A stretch of DNA of 39,479 nucleotides, taken from NCBI GenBank assembly GCA_910585765.1, contig CAJUES010000032.1:1-39479 (forward strand), read 5' to 3'. Both the position numbers and the translations under genes were made by a program. The DNA comes from an uncultured Lachnospiraceae bacterium (lineage in GTDB: Bacteria; Bacillota; Clostridia; Lachnospirales; Lachnospiraceae). Position 1 is the first letter of the stretch. Every line of letters begins with the position of its first letter. Of this stretch, positions 24,555-32,940 are shown in pieces. Under the pieces are notes generated by a model that saw nothing but the letters and a program-made list of their open reading frames with translations, was not told the DNA's origin and ran no database searches.

Positions 24555-24617
24555 CTGCACAAGTTTGTGCAGAAGCAGACAAAAACGACCGCATCACGCG
24601 GTCGTTTTTGTCTGCTT
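24555..24617. terminator. Bidirectional terminator between gntR and fucO
   Basis: A 20-bp perfect stem (24573-24592 with 24598-24617, 5-nt loop) contains AAAAACGACCGC and GCGGTCGTTTTT, so T-runs occur on both strands. Immediately left of it a second perfect hairpin, CTGCACAA-GT-TTGTGCAG (24555-24572), adds stability. It serves the convergent gntR and fucO genes. Confidence 0.9.
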
Positions 24618-24618
24618 G

Positions 24619-25767
24619 TCAGATCAGTGACTCATACAATTTTGTGATGTCCTCCACGCTTGTCTCCTTCGGGTTGCCTGGTCTGCAGGCATCGTCGTAG
24701 GCGGACTGCGCAAGGAACGCGATGTCTTCCCTCTTGACGATCTCCTTCAGATCCGCGGGGATCCCGACGTCCTGGGACAATTTCTTCACCGCGTCGATCG
24801 CCGCTCTGCGGTACTCCTCCTGTGACATGCCGTCCACGCCCTGCACGCCCATAGCCCTCGCGATCTCACGGTATTTCTCGCCGGTAGCCTCCGCGTTGTA
24901 CTCCATGACCGTCGGCAGGATGATCGCGTTCGCCACTCCGTGCGGTGTGTCATACAGCGCACCGAGCGGATGTGCCATGGAGTGCACGATGCCAAGTCCT
25001 ACGTTGGAGAATCCCATGCCGGCAACATACTGTCCGAGCGCCATGTCCGCCCTGCCTTCCGGCGTGTTGTCGACCGCCCCTCTCAGCGAGCGCGATATGA
25101 TCTCGATCGCCTTCAAGTGGAACATATCGGACAATTCCCATGCGCCAGCCGTTATGTACCCCTCGATGGCATGGGTGAGCGCATCCATACCTGTCGCCGC
25201 GGTCAGACCCTTTGGCATGGTTGCCATCATCTCGGGATCAACAAATGCGACGACGGGAATATCCTTGGGATCAACGCAGACCATCTTGCGGCTCTTTGAC
25301 GCATCCGTGATAACGTAGTTGATCGTCACCTCCGCCGCTGTTCCCGCTGTGGTCGGCACGGCAAAGATCGGCACAGACTTATTCCTGGTGGGTGCCACAC
25401 CCTCAAGGCTCACAACATCCTCAAACTCAGGATTGTTGATGATGATACCGATCGCCTTCGCCGTGTCCATGGATGAGCCTCCGCCGATCGCGATCAGGTA
25501 ATCCGCACCGGATTTCTTATATGCCGCCACGCCCGTCTGCACGTTCTCCACTGTGGGGTTGGGTTTGATCTCAGAGTACAGCTCGTACGCCATCTTCTCT
25601 CCGTCAAGGACATCGAGCACCCTCTTTGTCACGCCGAATTTCACCAGATCCGGGTCTGAGCACACAAATGCCTTCTGAAATCCCCTTCCTTTCGCCTCGG
25701 GCACAATATCCTTGATCGCCCCTGCCCCGTGATAAGATGTCTCATTCAATACAAATCTGTTCGCCAT
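24619..25767 (-). CDS. fucO: Lactaldehyde reductase (iron-dependent alcohol dehydrogenase)
   Basis: 382 residues, the length of FucO. It reduces L-lactaldehyde to (S)-1,2-propanediol with NADH, the disposal step for the rhamnose pathway without oxygen. The NAD site is YLIAIGGGSSMDTAKAI; the iron ligands lie in GMDALTHAIEGY and VHSMAHPLGALYDTPHG. AAGGAG precedes the ATG. It is last in the rhamnose operon, 90 bp after rhaD, and ends against a strong terminator. Confidence 0.93.
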   Translation of the reverse strand: MANRFVLNETSYHGAGAIKDIVPEAKGRGFQKAFVCSDPDLVKFGVTKRVLDVLDGEKMAYELYSEIKPNPTVENVQTGVAAYKKSGADYLIAIGGGSSMDTAKAIGIIINNPEFEDVVSLEGVAPTRNKSVPIFAVPTTAGTAAEVTINYVITDASKSRKMVCVDPKDIPVVAFVDPEMMATMPKGLTAATGMDALTHAIEGYITAGAWELSDMFHLKAIEIISRSLRGAVDNTPEGRADMALGQYVAGMGFSNVGLGIVHSMAHPLGALYDTPHGVANAIILPTVMEYNAEATGEKYREIARAMGVQGVDGMSQEEYRRAAIDAVKKLSQDVGIPADLKEIVKREDIAFLAQSAYDDACRPGNPKETSVEDITKLYESLI

Positions 25768-25857
25768 ACCTTTTCTCCTTTTCTAAAATGTTCTTTGTCA
25801 GCACCGCTTTCCTCAAAATCCAGGCGTTTTGCCAGAGCGCCAAGTTTTTTCATTATA

Positions 25858-26688
25858 TCACATAAACTTGTCATATAAAAACTTTTCTGGCAAATTTACA
25901 TTAAAATCTTTTGCTAGATCCCTGAAATCGTCCGGTGTGATCGTCTGACGCTTGTTCGGCTGCATCGACAGCATCTTCACCAAAATCTCCGCGGACTTCT
26001 CGACAGTGTGCATCAGCCCAAAGGTCAGGTCAAAGTCCTCGCCTGCCGCAAACATGCCGTGATGTGCCCAAATCGCGACATCGTAGCACCGCATCAGCCT
26101 GCTCGTCTCCACCGCGATCTCGCGCCCGCCGGGAACCATCCACGGCACGACGCCGATCCCGTCCGGGAACACGACAGGGCACTCCGTCGCCATCTCCCAC
26201 AGCTCCCGCGTGAACACCTCATCGCTCAGCGGCAGCACAAAGGTCAGTGCGATCACATTGGTGGTATGCGCATGGTAAATGACGCGGTATCTGCCATCCG
26301 TCACTTCCTTTTTCACCTCGTGGTTCATCAGGTGGGAGGGCAGCTCGGAGGTCGGTCTCCCGCCGTTTACAAGCCCCCACACAATGCGGTAGTTCTCACC
26401 CTTGTCATCAAGCTCGATCATGCAGATCGAATCTTCCGGTTTGATGATCACATTCCTGAAATACTTGCCGCTCCCCGTTACCAGAAAATACTCTCCTGCC
26501 AGTTTGGGAACTGCTGTGCCGATCGGCTGCCAGTCCCTCATCTCAAAATGTTCCCTGACAGACTCCACTTCCTCAGGCTTTACACGATACGACAGGTTGC
26601 CGCCGTTTCTCTCGTGCCAGCCCTGCTGCCAGCCATCGTCCGCCATCCTGATAAAACCCTGTACAAACACTGCGTCCAAAAAATTCAT
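25858..26688 (-). CDS. rhaD: Rhamnulose-1-phosphate aldolase
   Basis: 276 residues, close to the E. coli enzyme. It splits L-rhamnulose 1-phosphate into DHAP and L-lactaldehyde. The class II aldolase zinc histidines are seen in IYHAHTTNVIALTF and IWAHHGMFAAGED, and the acidic catalytic residue lies in GGRPTSELPSHL. AAGGAAGG lies 6 nt before the ATG. It follows rhaA by 23 bp. Confidence 0.95.
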   Translation of the reverse strand: MNFLDAVFVQGFIRMADDGWQQGWHERNGGNLSYRVKPEEVESVREHFEMRDWQPIGTAVPKLAGEYFLVTGSGKYFRNVIIKPEDSICMIELDDKGENYRIVWGLVNGGRPTSELPSHLMNHEVKKEVTDGRYRVIYHAHTTNVIALTFVLPLSDEVFTRELWEMATECPVVFPDGIGVVPWMVPGGREIAVETSRLMRCYDVAIWAHHGMFAAGEDFDLTFGLMHTVEKSAEILVKMLSMQPNKRQTITPDDFRDLAKDFNVNLPEKFLYDKFM

Positions 26689-26711
26689 ATGAAACCTTCC
26701 TTTCTGTCTCC

Positions 26712-27971
26712 TTATGCCCGCTTCGACAATACTTCCTCCTCGTATCTTCTGACTGCATCAAACCAGCTGTAGTCCGCAGTCACACCGCACTGCCTGCAGT
26801 ATTCCTCCCAGACATCACCGAACGGATAGGTCTTGACCGCCTCCTGCATCACCATCAGCTCTGTCATGCGATTCTCGTCCTGCAGCTTCCTAAGCTCCCT
26901 GTTCGGCGTACAGAGCGCGTTCAACAGCGCCTTCTGCCAGCTGCAGAATCCCACGGTCCACGCCGAGATCCTGTTGATGCTCGCGTCAAAATAGTCGAGC
27001 GCCATGTACACGCGGTCGAGCGCATCGTTCCGGACGATCTCCTTTGCCATCTCTTTTGTCTCGTCATCAAACAGTACTACATGGTCGCTGTCCCAGCGGA
27101 TTGGCCTGGTAATGTGCAGCGCGATTTCCGGGAAAAAGCACAGCAGCGCCGGAATCTTGTCTGATACCACCTCTGTCGGGTGATAGTGGCCGTTGTCCAT
27201 CAAGGGCAGGCACCCGTCATGTGTTGCCGCAAAAGTCAGCGTAAACTCCGCGCTTCCGGCTGTGAATGCCTCCACACCGATGCCAAATACCTTCGACTCC
27301 ACGCAGGGCTTCACCAGCTTTTTGTCGTACGGCTCCGACAGGATCCGCTCGATCGAATCCTTGTAGCGCAGCCTTGGTCCCATGCGGTCGGCGGGAATGT
27401 CCTTATAGCCGTCGCCTGTCCAGATGTTCATCACGCAGGGAACGCCCGTCTCCTCGGCAAAATACTGTGAGATGCGCACGCACGCCTTCCCGTGCTCGAT
27501 CCAGAACTTTCTCGTCCCCTCGTCCGGACTTGACAGTGTCAGACCGTCTTTAACCTTATCGTGGGAGAAAAATGTCGGGTTAAAATCGATCCCCATATTT
27601 CTCTCCTTTGCAAACGCCACCCACTTTGCAAAGTGCTTCGGCTCGATCTTGTCGCGATCCACAAACTCGCCTTTCTCAAACACGGCATAACTCGCATGCA
27701 GGTTGAGTTTCTTTTTGCCGGGCATCAGTCTCAGCGCCTGATCCATGTCCTGCATCAGCTCCTCCGGCGTCCTCGCCTTGCCGGGATAATCGCCTGTCGT
27801 CTGGATCCCGCCCGTCAGGGGACCGTCGTGGTCAAATCCGGTCACGTCGTCCCCCTGCCAGCAGTGAAGGGAAACGGGTATTTCCTTCAACTTTTCGATC
27901 GCCGCGTCGGTGTCCACGCCGACTGCAGCATACTTTTTCTTTGCTTCCTCGTACCTTTCGTTCTGATTCAT
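26712..27971 (-). CDS. rhaA: L-rhamnose isomerase
   Basis: 419 residues, normal size. It converts L-rhamnose to L-rhamnulose. Family blocks include HCWQGDDVTGFDHDGPLTGGIQTTGDYPG near the N-terminus and metal-site residues in NIWTGDGYKD, THDGCLPLMDNGHYHPTE and WDSDHVV. The frame is open 11 codons further, but GGAGG sits 4 nt before ATG 27971. It is translated after the small Cys-rich gene and before rhaD. Confidence 0.95.
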   Translation of the reverse strand: MNQNERYEEAKKKYAAVGVDTDAAIEKLKEIPVSLHCWQGDDVTGFDHDGPLTGGIQTTGDYPGKARTPEELMQDMDQALRLMPGKKKLNLHASYAVFEKGEFVDRDKIEPKHFAKWVAFAKERNMGIDFNPTFFSHDKVKDGLTLSSPDEGTRKFWIEHGKACVRISQYFAEETGVPCVMNIWTGDGYKDIPADRMGPRLRYKDSIERILSEPYDKKLVKPCVESKVFGIGVEAFTAGSAEFTLTFAATHDGCLPLMDNGHYHPTEVVSDKIPALLCFFPEIALHITRPIRWDSDHVVLFDDETKEMAKEIVRNDALDRVYMALDYFDASINRISAWTVGFCSWQKALLNALCTPNRELRKLQDENRMTELMVMQEAVKTYPFGDVWEEYCRQCGVTADYSWFDAVRRYEEEVLSKRA

Positions 27972-28025
27972 ATTTCCTCCATTTCCGCGTGTTTGTCTGC
28001 ACACTCTATTAATTGCTCTCCCTTT

Positions 28026-28301
28026 TCAGGGTTCAATCCATTCAATATCCCATCCATCGAGTTTTTTCCAGTGAAATGCTTCCCTGAAATCATCGAAGCA
28101 ATTTTCGCAGATACAGCTGCTCAAATCCTCTGGAACAAACCACCGCTGGTGTGGACTATCCTGCACCTTCTCCCAGCAGAAGATACACGCCTTGAGACAG
28201 GGTGCATGTTGAACGATCTCCTCGCCGTCAGTCGGATTCAGATATTTGTCCTGCAAATATTCCACATCATTCCGAAGACGCCAGTCATCTTTTTCAGTCA
28301 T
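28026..28301 (-). CDS. Small cysteine-rich protein inside the rhamnose operon
   Basis: 91 residues, starting within the last codons of rhaB (4-bp overlap). Two cysteine pairs, CLKACIFCWEK and SSCICENCFDDF, suggest bound zinc; the end HWKKLDGWDIEWIEP is rich in tryptophan. It resembles a widespread family of small Firmicutes proteins of unknown function that share the CxFC...ICxxCFxDF pattern. No enzyme of rhamnose breakdown is missing that it would obviously replace. Placement between rhaB and rhaA with translational coupling suggests expression together with them. Confidence 0.75.
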   Translation of the reverse strand: MTEKDDWRLRNDVEYLQDKYLNPTDGEEIVQHAPCLKACIFCWEKVQDSPHQRWFVPEDLSSCICENCFDDFREAFHWKKLDGWDIEWIEP

Positions 28302-29725
28302 ACAGTTCTCCCATCAGTTTTAATTGATTCATATCTTTTTATCGGAAAAGATTCCAGAATGCATTTTCTCGCATCCTGCAGACTGCCAAGTGCACCGTCC
28401 GCAATCATCTGCACTGCAAGGTTTCCGATTGCCGTCGCCTCAACCGGTCCCGCCAGAACTCTGCTTCCTGTTGCTTTTGCCGTCAGACAGTTTAAGTAAT
28501 CCGCATTCGCGCCGCCGCCTATGATATGTATGCACTTGTAGCTTTTGCCTGTCATCGCCTCGATTTCCTTTTTTGTATCCGCGTAGCATTTTGCCAGGCT
28601 GTTGTAGATCACCGCCGCCACTTCCGCGATCCCCTCCGGCTCTTGCTGCCCGGTTTCCCTGCATGCCGCCTGCACTTCCTTTGTCATATCCGCCGGTGCG
28701 AGAAAACGCTCATCGTTGCAGTCCACGATCGATGTGATGCCGCATTTTGACGCCGCCTCACAGATCTCACCGAAACCAAGCCCGCCGCCGATCTCTTTCC
28801 TGACAGACTGTATCATCCAGAGTCCCATGATGTTTTTCAGATAGCGGAAACGATACTGATAACCGCCCTCGTTCGTGAGGTTGTGCTGTCTGCTCTGCTC
28901 GCTGCAATCCGCCTCGCACAGCTCCGTTCCCATCAGCGACCAGGTGCCCGAGCTGATATAGAGCACATCCTCCTCCCCCGCAACAGGCACTGCCGCCACT
29001 GCGGAGCCGGTGTCGTGTGTCGCCGGAAGAACGACTTTGCATGTGTACCCGACTTCCTCTGCGATCTCCGCTCTCAGGCTGCCAAGCTCCGTCCCCGGCA
29101 TCCGGATCTGCTGGAAAATAGATTGCGGATATCCCAACTTCTGGATCAGTTCCTCATCCCACTCTTTTGACCGGGCATTCACCAGCTGCGTTGTCGTTGC
29201 ATTCGTGTACTCTGACACGGCTCTGCCCGTCAGCAGGAAATTGAAATAATCCGGGATCATCAACAGCCTGGACGCCCGCCGCAGCGCGTCCGGGTCCTTT
29301 GTCCTCAGCGCCATCAGCTGGTAGATCGTGTTGAAGATCTGCTTCTGGATCCCGGTCCTGCCGTACAGCTCCCTCTCCGGGATCAGCTCATAGACTTTCT
29401 CATCCATGCTTTTCGTGCGCTCATCGCGGTATGCCGCCACATTTCCGATCCGCTTGTCGTCCTGATCCAGGAGCACGAAATCGACCGCCCACGTGTCGAT
29501 GCCAACCGACACCGGTATCTTTCCAAGCTCCCCGCACTTGCGCATTCCTGTCTTGATTTCCGCAAACAGCCCGTCGACATCCCAGACCTTTTGTCCCTGG
29601 CACTCCGCCATGCCGTTTGGGAAGCGATAGACTTCCTCCAGCACGATCTTTCCGTTTTCCATGTGCGACAGTATGTGACGCCCGCTCGACGCGCCGATAT
29701 CGATCGCAAGATAGTACTTCTCCAT
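28298..29725 (-). CDS. rhaB: Rhamnulokinase
   Basis: 475 residues of the FGGY sugar-kinase family. It phosphorylates L-rhamnulose at O1. Blocks seen: YYLAIDIGASSGRHILSHM (phosphate 1), VGIDTWAVDFVLLD, PATHDTGSAVAAVP with the catalytic aspartate, YISSGTWSLMGTEL, and IHIIGGGANADYLNCLTAKATG. ATG 29725 is preferred, with AAAGGG about 9 nt upstream, over a GTG three codons before. Upstream is a TATGAT -10 (29775-29780) without a good -35, as expected for a promoter needing the AraC-type activator encoded next door. Confidence 0.95.
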   Translation of the reverse strand: MEKYYLAIDIGASSGRHILSHMENGKIVLEEVYRFPNGMAECQGQKVWDVDGLFAEIKTGMRKCGELGKIPVSVGIDTWAVDFVLLDQDDKRIGNVAAYRDERTKSMDEKVYELIPERELYGRTGIQKQIFNTIYQLMALRTKDPDALRRASRLLMIPDYFNFLLTGRAVSEYTNATTTQLVNARSKEWDEELIQKLGYPQSIFQQIRMPGTELGSLRAEIAEEVGYTCKVVLPATHDTGSAVAAVPVAGEEDVLYISSGTWSLMGTELCEADCSEQSRQHNLTNEGGYQYRFRYLKNIMGLWMIQSVRKEIGGGLGFGEICEAASKCGITSIVDCNDERFLAPADMTKEVQAACRETGQQEPEGIAEVAAVIYNSLAKCYADTKKEIEAMTGKSYKCIHIIGGGANADYLNCLTAKATGSRVLAGPVEATAIGNLAVQMIADGALGSLQDARKCILESFPIKRYESIKTDGRTV

Positions 29726-29796
29726 GACACCCACCCTTTCTGAACAGCGCTCCTGTCTGCTGCCTTATACCTCTATCATAGCGGATCTGAGCCAAA

Positions 29797-29831
29797 TAAA
29801 AAAGGACACCTTTTGTCCAAAAAAGTGTCCT
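29797..29831 (-). terminator. Terminator after the AraC-type regulator gene
   Basis: On the minus strand AGGACAC (29825-29831) pairs with GTGTCCT (29803-29809), followed by a T-run down to 29797. It separates the regulator from the rhaB promoter. Confidence 0.75.
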
Positions 29832-29846
29832 GATTTGCATATCTGC

Positions 29847-30839
29847 CTAGACGGGCCGGTCGTTGATCCCAACCCTGTATCTCCTCGGCGTCACCCCGTA
29901 CTGTCTCTGAAAAAGACGGTGAAAATAGCTCAGATTGTCATACCCGACAGACAGCCCGATATCCATGACGGACATTGCGGTGTTCTGCAGCAGATACACC
30001 GCCTGGCTCAGCCGTTTTTCCTGCACCAGCTCCGTGTAAGTGTGCCCTGTTCTCTTCTTGATCTCCTTCGAGAGCCAGCACACGTCATAGTTCAGCAGCC
30101 CTGCAAGCTCCGTGAGCTCCCCATCGCGGTAATTCTCCTCAATGTAGGCATACACTTCGATCAGAAGCCGCCTGCCCCGATTTTCGTTGTTGGTCTCCAT
30201 CCGCTCCATGTGGTTCATCAGCTGCAGAAACAGCAGCCCCATCGTCGCCTGGTTGATACTGCGCCTGTTGGGCTGCCTGTTCCAGATCGACCAGATCAGG
30301 TTTTCCACGAGGTTCTGGATCGGCAAAATCCCTGCAACCTTAAAATGCATATATCCCGCCTCCTCGTTCTCCCCCATCAGACAGTCGATCACAAAATCCC
30401 GCAGAAGGTTCTTCTCCTCGCCGATCATTTTCAGCACATAGTCAAAAAACTCCGGCAGGATGATAAAGTTGACGGCGATATCATCCTCCGACGCCGGATA
30501 GATCTCCTGCTCCGCCTTCTGGTTCAGAAAGAGCATCTCCCCCTCCCGGAGCCAGACGTCCTCCCCGTCGATCACATGGTGCGTGGTGCCGCAGCACATA
30601 TAGATCACTTCGATGTAATTGTGGGTGTGCCTGGGAAAATGGACAAAGCGGGTGTGGGGGCGGACCTGTATCAGCTTTCCCGCGTCCAGAAGCTTTTTCG
30701 CGTCGACGATATACGCGTCTTTGCGCTGCGGCTCCTGTGACATGTAGATCGCCGTCTCGATCTTTGTGTCACCGTTTAAGATGCGCGCCTCCTCCGCCGT
30801 GATCTTTTTGAGTTCCGAGTATAATTCCGCCGTGATCAA
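29847..30839 (-). CDS. AraC-family regulator of rhamnose genes (cupin + HTH)
   Basis: 330 residues, TTG start with AGGAG 6 nt upstream. The N-terminal cupin (HFPRHTHNYIEVIYMCCGTTHHVIDGEDVWLREGEM) is the likely sugar-binding part. The C-terminal AraC domain has two helix-turn-helices: LTELAGLLNYDVCWLSKEIKKRTG and VMDIGLSVGYDNLSYFHRLFQRQYGVTPRRYR. Its place directly upstream of rhaB, on the same strand, makes it the probable rhamnose-responsive activator, functionally like RhaS, though orthology is unproven. It begins 9 bp after the ArsC-like gene. Confidence 0.88.
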   Translation of the reverse strand: MITAELYSELKKITAEEARILNGDTKIETAIYMSQEPQRKDAYIVDAKKLLDAGKLIQVRPHTRFVHFPRHTHNYIEVIYMCCGTTHHVIDGEDVWLREGEMLFLNQKAEQEIYPASEDDIAVNFIILPEFFDYVLKMIGEEKNLLRDFVIDCLMGENEEAGYMHFKVAGILPIQNLVENLIWSIWNRQPNRRSINQATMGLLFLQLMNHMERMETNNENRGRRLLIEVYAYIEENYRDGELTELAGLLNYDVCWLSKEIKKRTGHTYTELVQEKRLSQAVYLLQNTAMSVMDIGLSVGYDNLSYFHRLFQRQYGVTPRRYRVGINDRPV

Positions 30840-30848
30840 TGTCCGCTC

Positions 30849-31211
30849 CTACTCTGCACCCAGCAGCTGCTCCCACCGCTCCTGATCAAATCCCGGGCAG
30901 ACGCCGTTTTCTGTGACCAGCAGGGGACGCTTCACCAGCATCCCGTCTGTGGACAGCAGCTGGTACTGCTCCTCCTCGCTCATCCCGGGAAGCCTGTCCT
31001 TGAGTCGCAGCTCCTTATACAGATTGCCGCTTGTGTTAAAAAAGCGTTTGAGCGGCAGTCCGCTCGTTTCATGCCACTGCCGCAACTCTGCCGCGGATGG
31101 ATTTTCTTCCTTGATGGGGCGGATCTGCACCTCGTTTCCCTTTTCCGCCACCCACTTTAGCGCCTTTTTGCAAGTTGTACATTTCTCATAACATAATATC
31201 ACTGGTTCCAT
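30849..31211 (-). CDS. ArsC/Spx/YffB-family thioredoxin-fold protein
   Basis: 120 residues. The N-terminus VILCYEKCTTCKKALKWVAEKG carries the CxxC redox pair of the arsenate reductase-related family; later blocks are RPIKEENPSAAELRQWH, RFFNTSGNLYKELRLKD and GMLVKRPLLVTENG. Members are annotated as ArsC-like or Spx-like; none of the usual arsenic genes is nearby, so detoxification is not supported. GAGGAG lies 6 nt before the ATG. It may share a transcript with the AraC-type gene. Confidence 0.85.
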   Translation of the reverse strand: MEPVILCYEKCTTCKKALKWVAEKGNEVQIRPIKEENPSAAELRQWHETSGLPLKRFFNTSGNLYKELRLKDRLPGMSEEEQYQLLSTDGMLVKRPLLVTENGVCPGFDQERWEQLLGAE

Positions 31212-31250
31212 GACGTACTCCTCTTCATCTATAAAAATTTTGATATTTCT

Positions 31251-31280
31251 ATTTTACCACTGTTCTCGGATTCTGTCTAA
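31251..31280 (-). promoter_or_regulatory. Promoter of the ArsC-like/AraC genes
   Basis: Minus strand TTAGAC (31275-31280), 18-bp spacer, TAAAAT (31251-31256). Just beyond it, ACTGTTCA (31293-31300) and TGAACAGT (31327-31334) form an 8-bp inverted repeat in the divergent intergenic region, a possible operator. Confidence 0.5.
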
Positions 31281-31380
31281 TCATTCTGCCATACTGTTCA
31301 CACCCCGATGTCATGATGCTGACGGCTGAACAGTTCCTAACGCCATATCCGCCGTGCGCAGGCAGGAGTCGATACCCGAC

Positions 31381-31409
31381 TTGGCAAACACTGCTATTTC
31401 TGTTATACT
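31381..31409 (+). promoter_or_regulatory. Promoter of the MATE leader
   Basis: TTGGCA (31381-31386), 17-bp spacer ending TGT, TATACT (31404-31409). It gives a 5' leader of about 200 nt before the MATE start codon. Confidence 0.8.
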
Positions 31410-31499
31410 TATCCCATATGGTCGCCGCAGGGTCATGACACAAAACAAAAGTATCTGGCTCTGCTGTGATCTGTTCACAACACGAACGGAGGGATCTCA

Positions 31500-31538
31500 A
31501 TGGTACATGCAGATGTTCTCAGCCTATTGGGAGAATAG
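31500..31538 (+). CDS. 12-codon leader peptide upstream of the MATE gene
   Basis: ATG 31500 to TAG 31538 encodes MVHADVLSLLGE. GGAGGG (31488-31493) stands 6 nt ahead, an ideal ribosome site. The last codons form the first arm of the antiterminator hairpin, and the stop codon lies in the shared arm, so translating ribosomes must influence which hairpin forms. An overlapping 43-codon frame from ATG 31435 has a worse ribosome site. Confidence 0.65.
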   Translation: MVHADVLSLLGE

Positions 31539-31564
31539 GCTGAACAGACATATTCTCCTTTTTT
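31520..31564 (+). promoter_or_regulatory. Attenuator with mutually exclusive hairpins before the MATE gene
   Basis: Hairpin A: CAGCCTATT (31520-31528) pairs with AATAGGCTG (31534-31542). Hairpin B: GGAGAATA (31530-31537) pairs with TATTCTCC (31551-31558) and is followed by six Ts (31559-31564), a Rho-independent terminator. A and B share bases 31534-31537, so they exclude each other. Together with the leader peptide this resembles ribosome-mediated attenuation of antibiotic-resistance genes. Confidence 0.7.
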
Positions 31565-31617
31565 AACCTGTATCAGAAAATTTGGACCAGAAAAAATTTA
31601 GAAAAGAGAGAATAACA

Positions 31618-32919
31618 ATGAATATAATGAAATACAAAACAGATTGTCGCGATATCCACCGGATGGCATATCCGATCCTGCTCAATTACGTGCTGTCTGG
31701 CGTGTTTGAAATGTTGGACAAGGCGATCGTCGGGCACTACTCGGTGCGGGGATTTGCGGTTGTGGGAATAGCAGCCTCCTTCACCTTTGCCATCACAGGT
31801 GCGCTCGGGATCTTGTCGGCAGCATTCAACATCGTTGCCGCAGGGGAGAGGGGCTGCCAGGATGAACATCGATTCGAATCCACTTTTGCCGCAAGCAAGT
31901 CCCTGGCGCTCCTTACTGGCACTGTTTTCTTCGTGCTGAGTCTCCTGGGCGGACGCTTTTTCTTCCGGCATGTGTATGGGATCCGGGAGGACGATCTGTC
32001 AGAATTGCTGTCGTACTACTATCCGGCAGCATTTACCGTCATCCAGAATATGCTGATCTTTCAGTATTCCACGTACTTTCGCAACCGGCTGAACACCAGG
32101 ATCACACTCTGCAGCACGATCGTCTCCACAGGCGTCAACCTGTTTTTCGATTGTTCGCTCGTATACGGCTTCTTCGGCATGCCGTGTCTTGGGACTGCCG
32201 GCGCTGCCTGGGGGAGCGTGATCGGACTGGCTGCGGGGCTGCTGGTGTATCAGCTCGCATACTACCGCACGGCGCTGCCGGCAAAACCGGCTCTCGGGCG
32301 TACCGCAAAGGAGGCCGCGGGAAAGATCCTGCGCCTGTACCCTTCCCTGTTCGGGCAGGAACTGCTGGAAAGCACGATCTTTGCCTGTATCGTTTCAGCT
32401 GTCGTCGCAAGGCTTGGCACGGAACAGATGGCGGTGTACAATCTGCTCGACACAGCCGGCAGTGCCATCGGGCTCCCGGTGTACGCTTACGCGGCAGCCA
32501 CGCAGACCTTTACGCTGCAGCGCCGCTCTGCCGGGGATATGCACGCAGTCAGACGCTATCTGAAAAGCGGACTGCTGCTGTCGTCGCTTGTGGTCGGTCT
32601 GCTCTGTATTTTTTGCCGTATGTTTGACCGGATGCTGCTGCAGCTGATCGTGACAGACGATCATATCATACAGCAGGCGCAGCGGCTGCTGGGACTTGTC
32701 TTCCTGCTGCAGCTTGCCCGGATCCCCTACCAGATCTGCATGAACTATCTGCAGGGCATCGGCAGGGAAAAACTGGTACTGCTTGGCACTGCCGCCGGAA
32801 CCGCCTTCGCAGGCATCGGCGTCATCATCGCCGGAAATACCGCCGGGCTGACAGGACTCTACCTGGTCATGGCTGCAGAGCTTGCCGTACTTGGAATCTG
32901 TTACAGATTGCTCTGCTGA
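31618..32919 (+). CDS. MATE-family multidrug efflux transporter
   Basis: 433 residues with about twelve membrane helices, the MATE architecture; blocks include MAYPILLNYVLSGVFEMLDKAIVGHYS and, in the second half, LGTEQMAVYNLLDTAGSAIGLPVYAYAAATQTFTLQ. Such pumps export cationic drugs or other toxic compounds using sodium or proton gradients. Start chosen at ATG 31618, with AGAGAG upstream; the frame extends 12 codons further without a good site. The upstream leader attenuator suggests induction by a translation inhibitor or similar stress. A bidirectional terminator follows. Confidence 0.88.
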   Translation: MNIMKYKTDCRDIHRMAYPILLNYVLSGVFEMLDKAIVGHYSVRGFAVVGIAASFTFAITGALGILSAAFNIVAAGERGCQDEHRFESTFAASKSLALLTGTVFFVLSLLGGRFFFRHVYGIREDDLSELLSYYYPAAFTVIQNMLIFQYSTYFRNRLNTRITLCSTIVSTGVNLFFDCSLVYGFFGMPCLGTAGAAWGSVIGLAAGLLVYQLAYYRTALPAKPALGRTAKEAAGKILRLYPSLFGQELLESTIFACIVSAVVARLGTEQMAVYNLLDTAGSAIGLPVYAYAAATQTFTLQRRSAGDMHAVRRYLKSGLLLSSLVVGLLCIFCRMFDRMLLQLIVTDDHIIQQAQRLLGLVFLLQLARIPYQICMNYLQGIGREKLVLLGTAAGTAFAGIGVIIAGNTAGLTGLYLVMAAELAVLGICYRLLC

Positions 32920-32940
32920 TGCGCCCGTGCTGCTGGGCAG

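Noticed and set aside
30849..31211. Arsenate resistance
   Set aside because: The ArsC-like protein has the CxxC motif of the wider Spx/ArsC family and no arsenic operon genes are adjacent.
31435..31566. 43-codon frame overlapping the attenuator
   Set aside because: Its ATG has only a weak ribosome site 2 nt away, whereas the 12-codon leader has GGAGGG at the right distance. It is kept in mind as an alternative leader.
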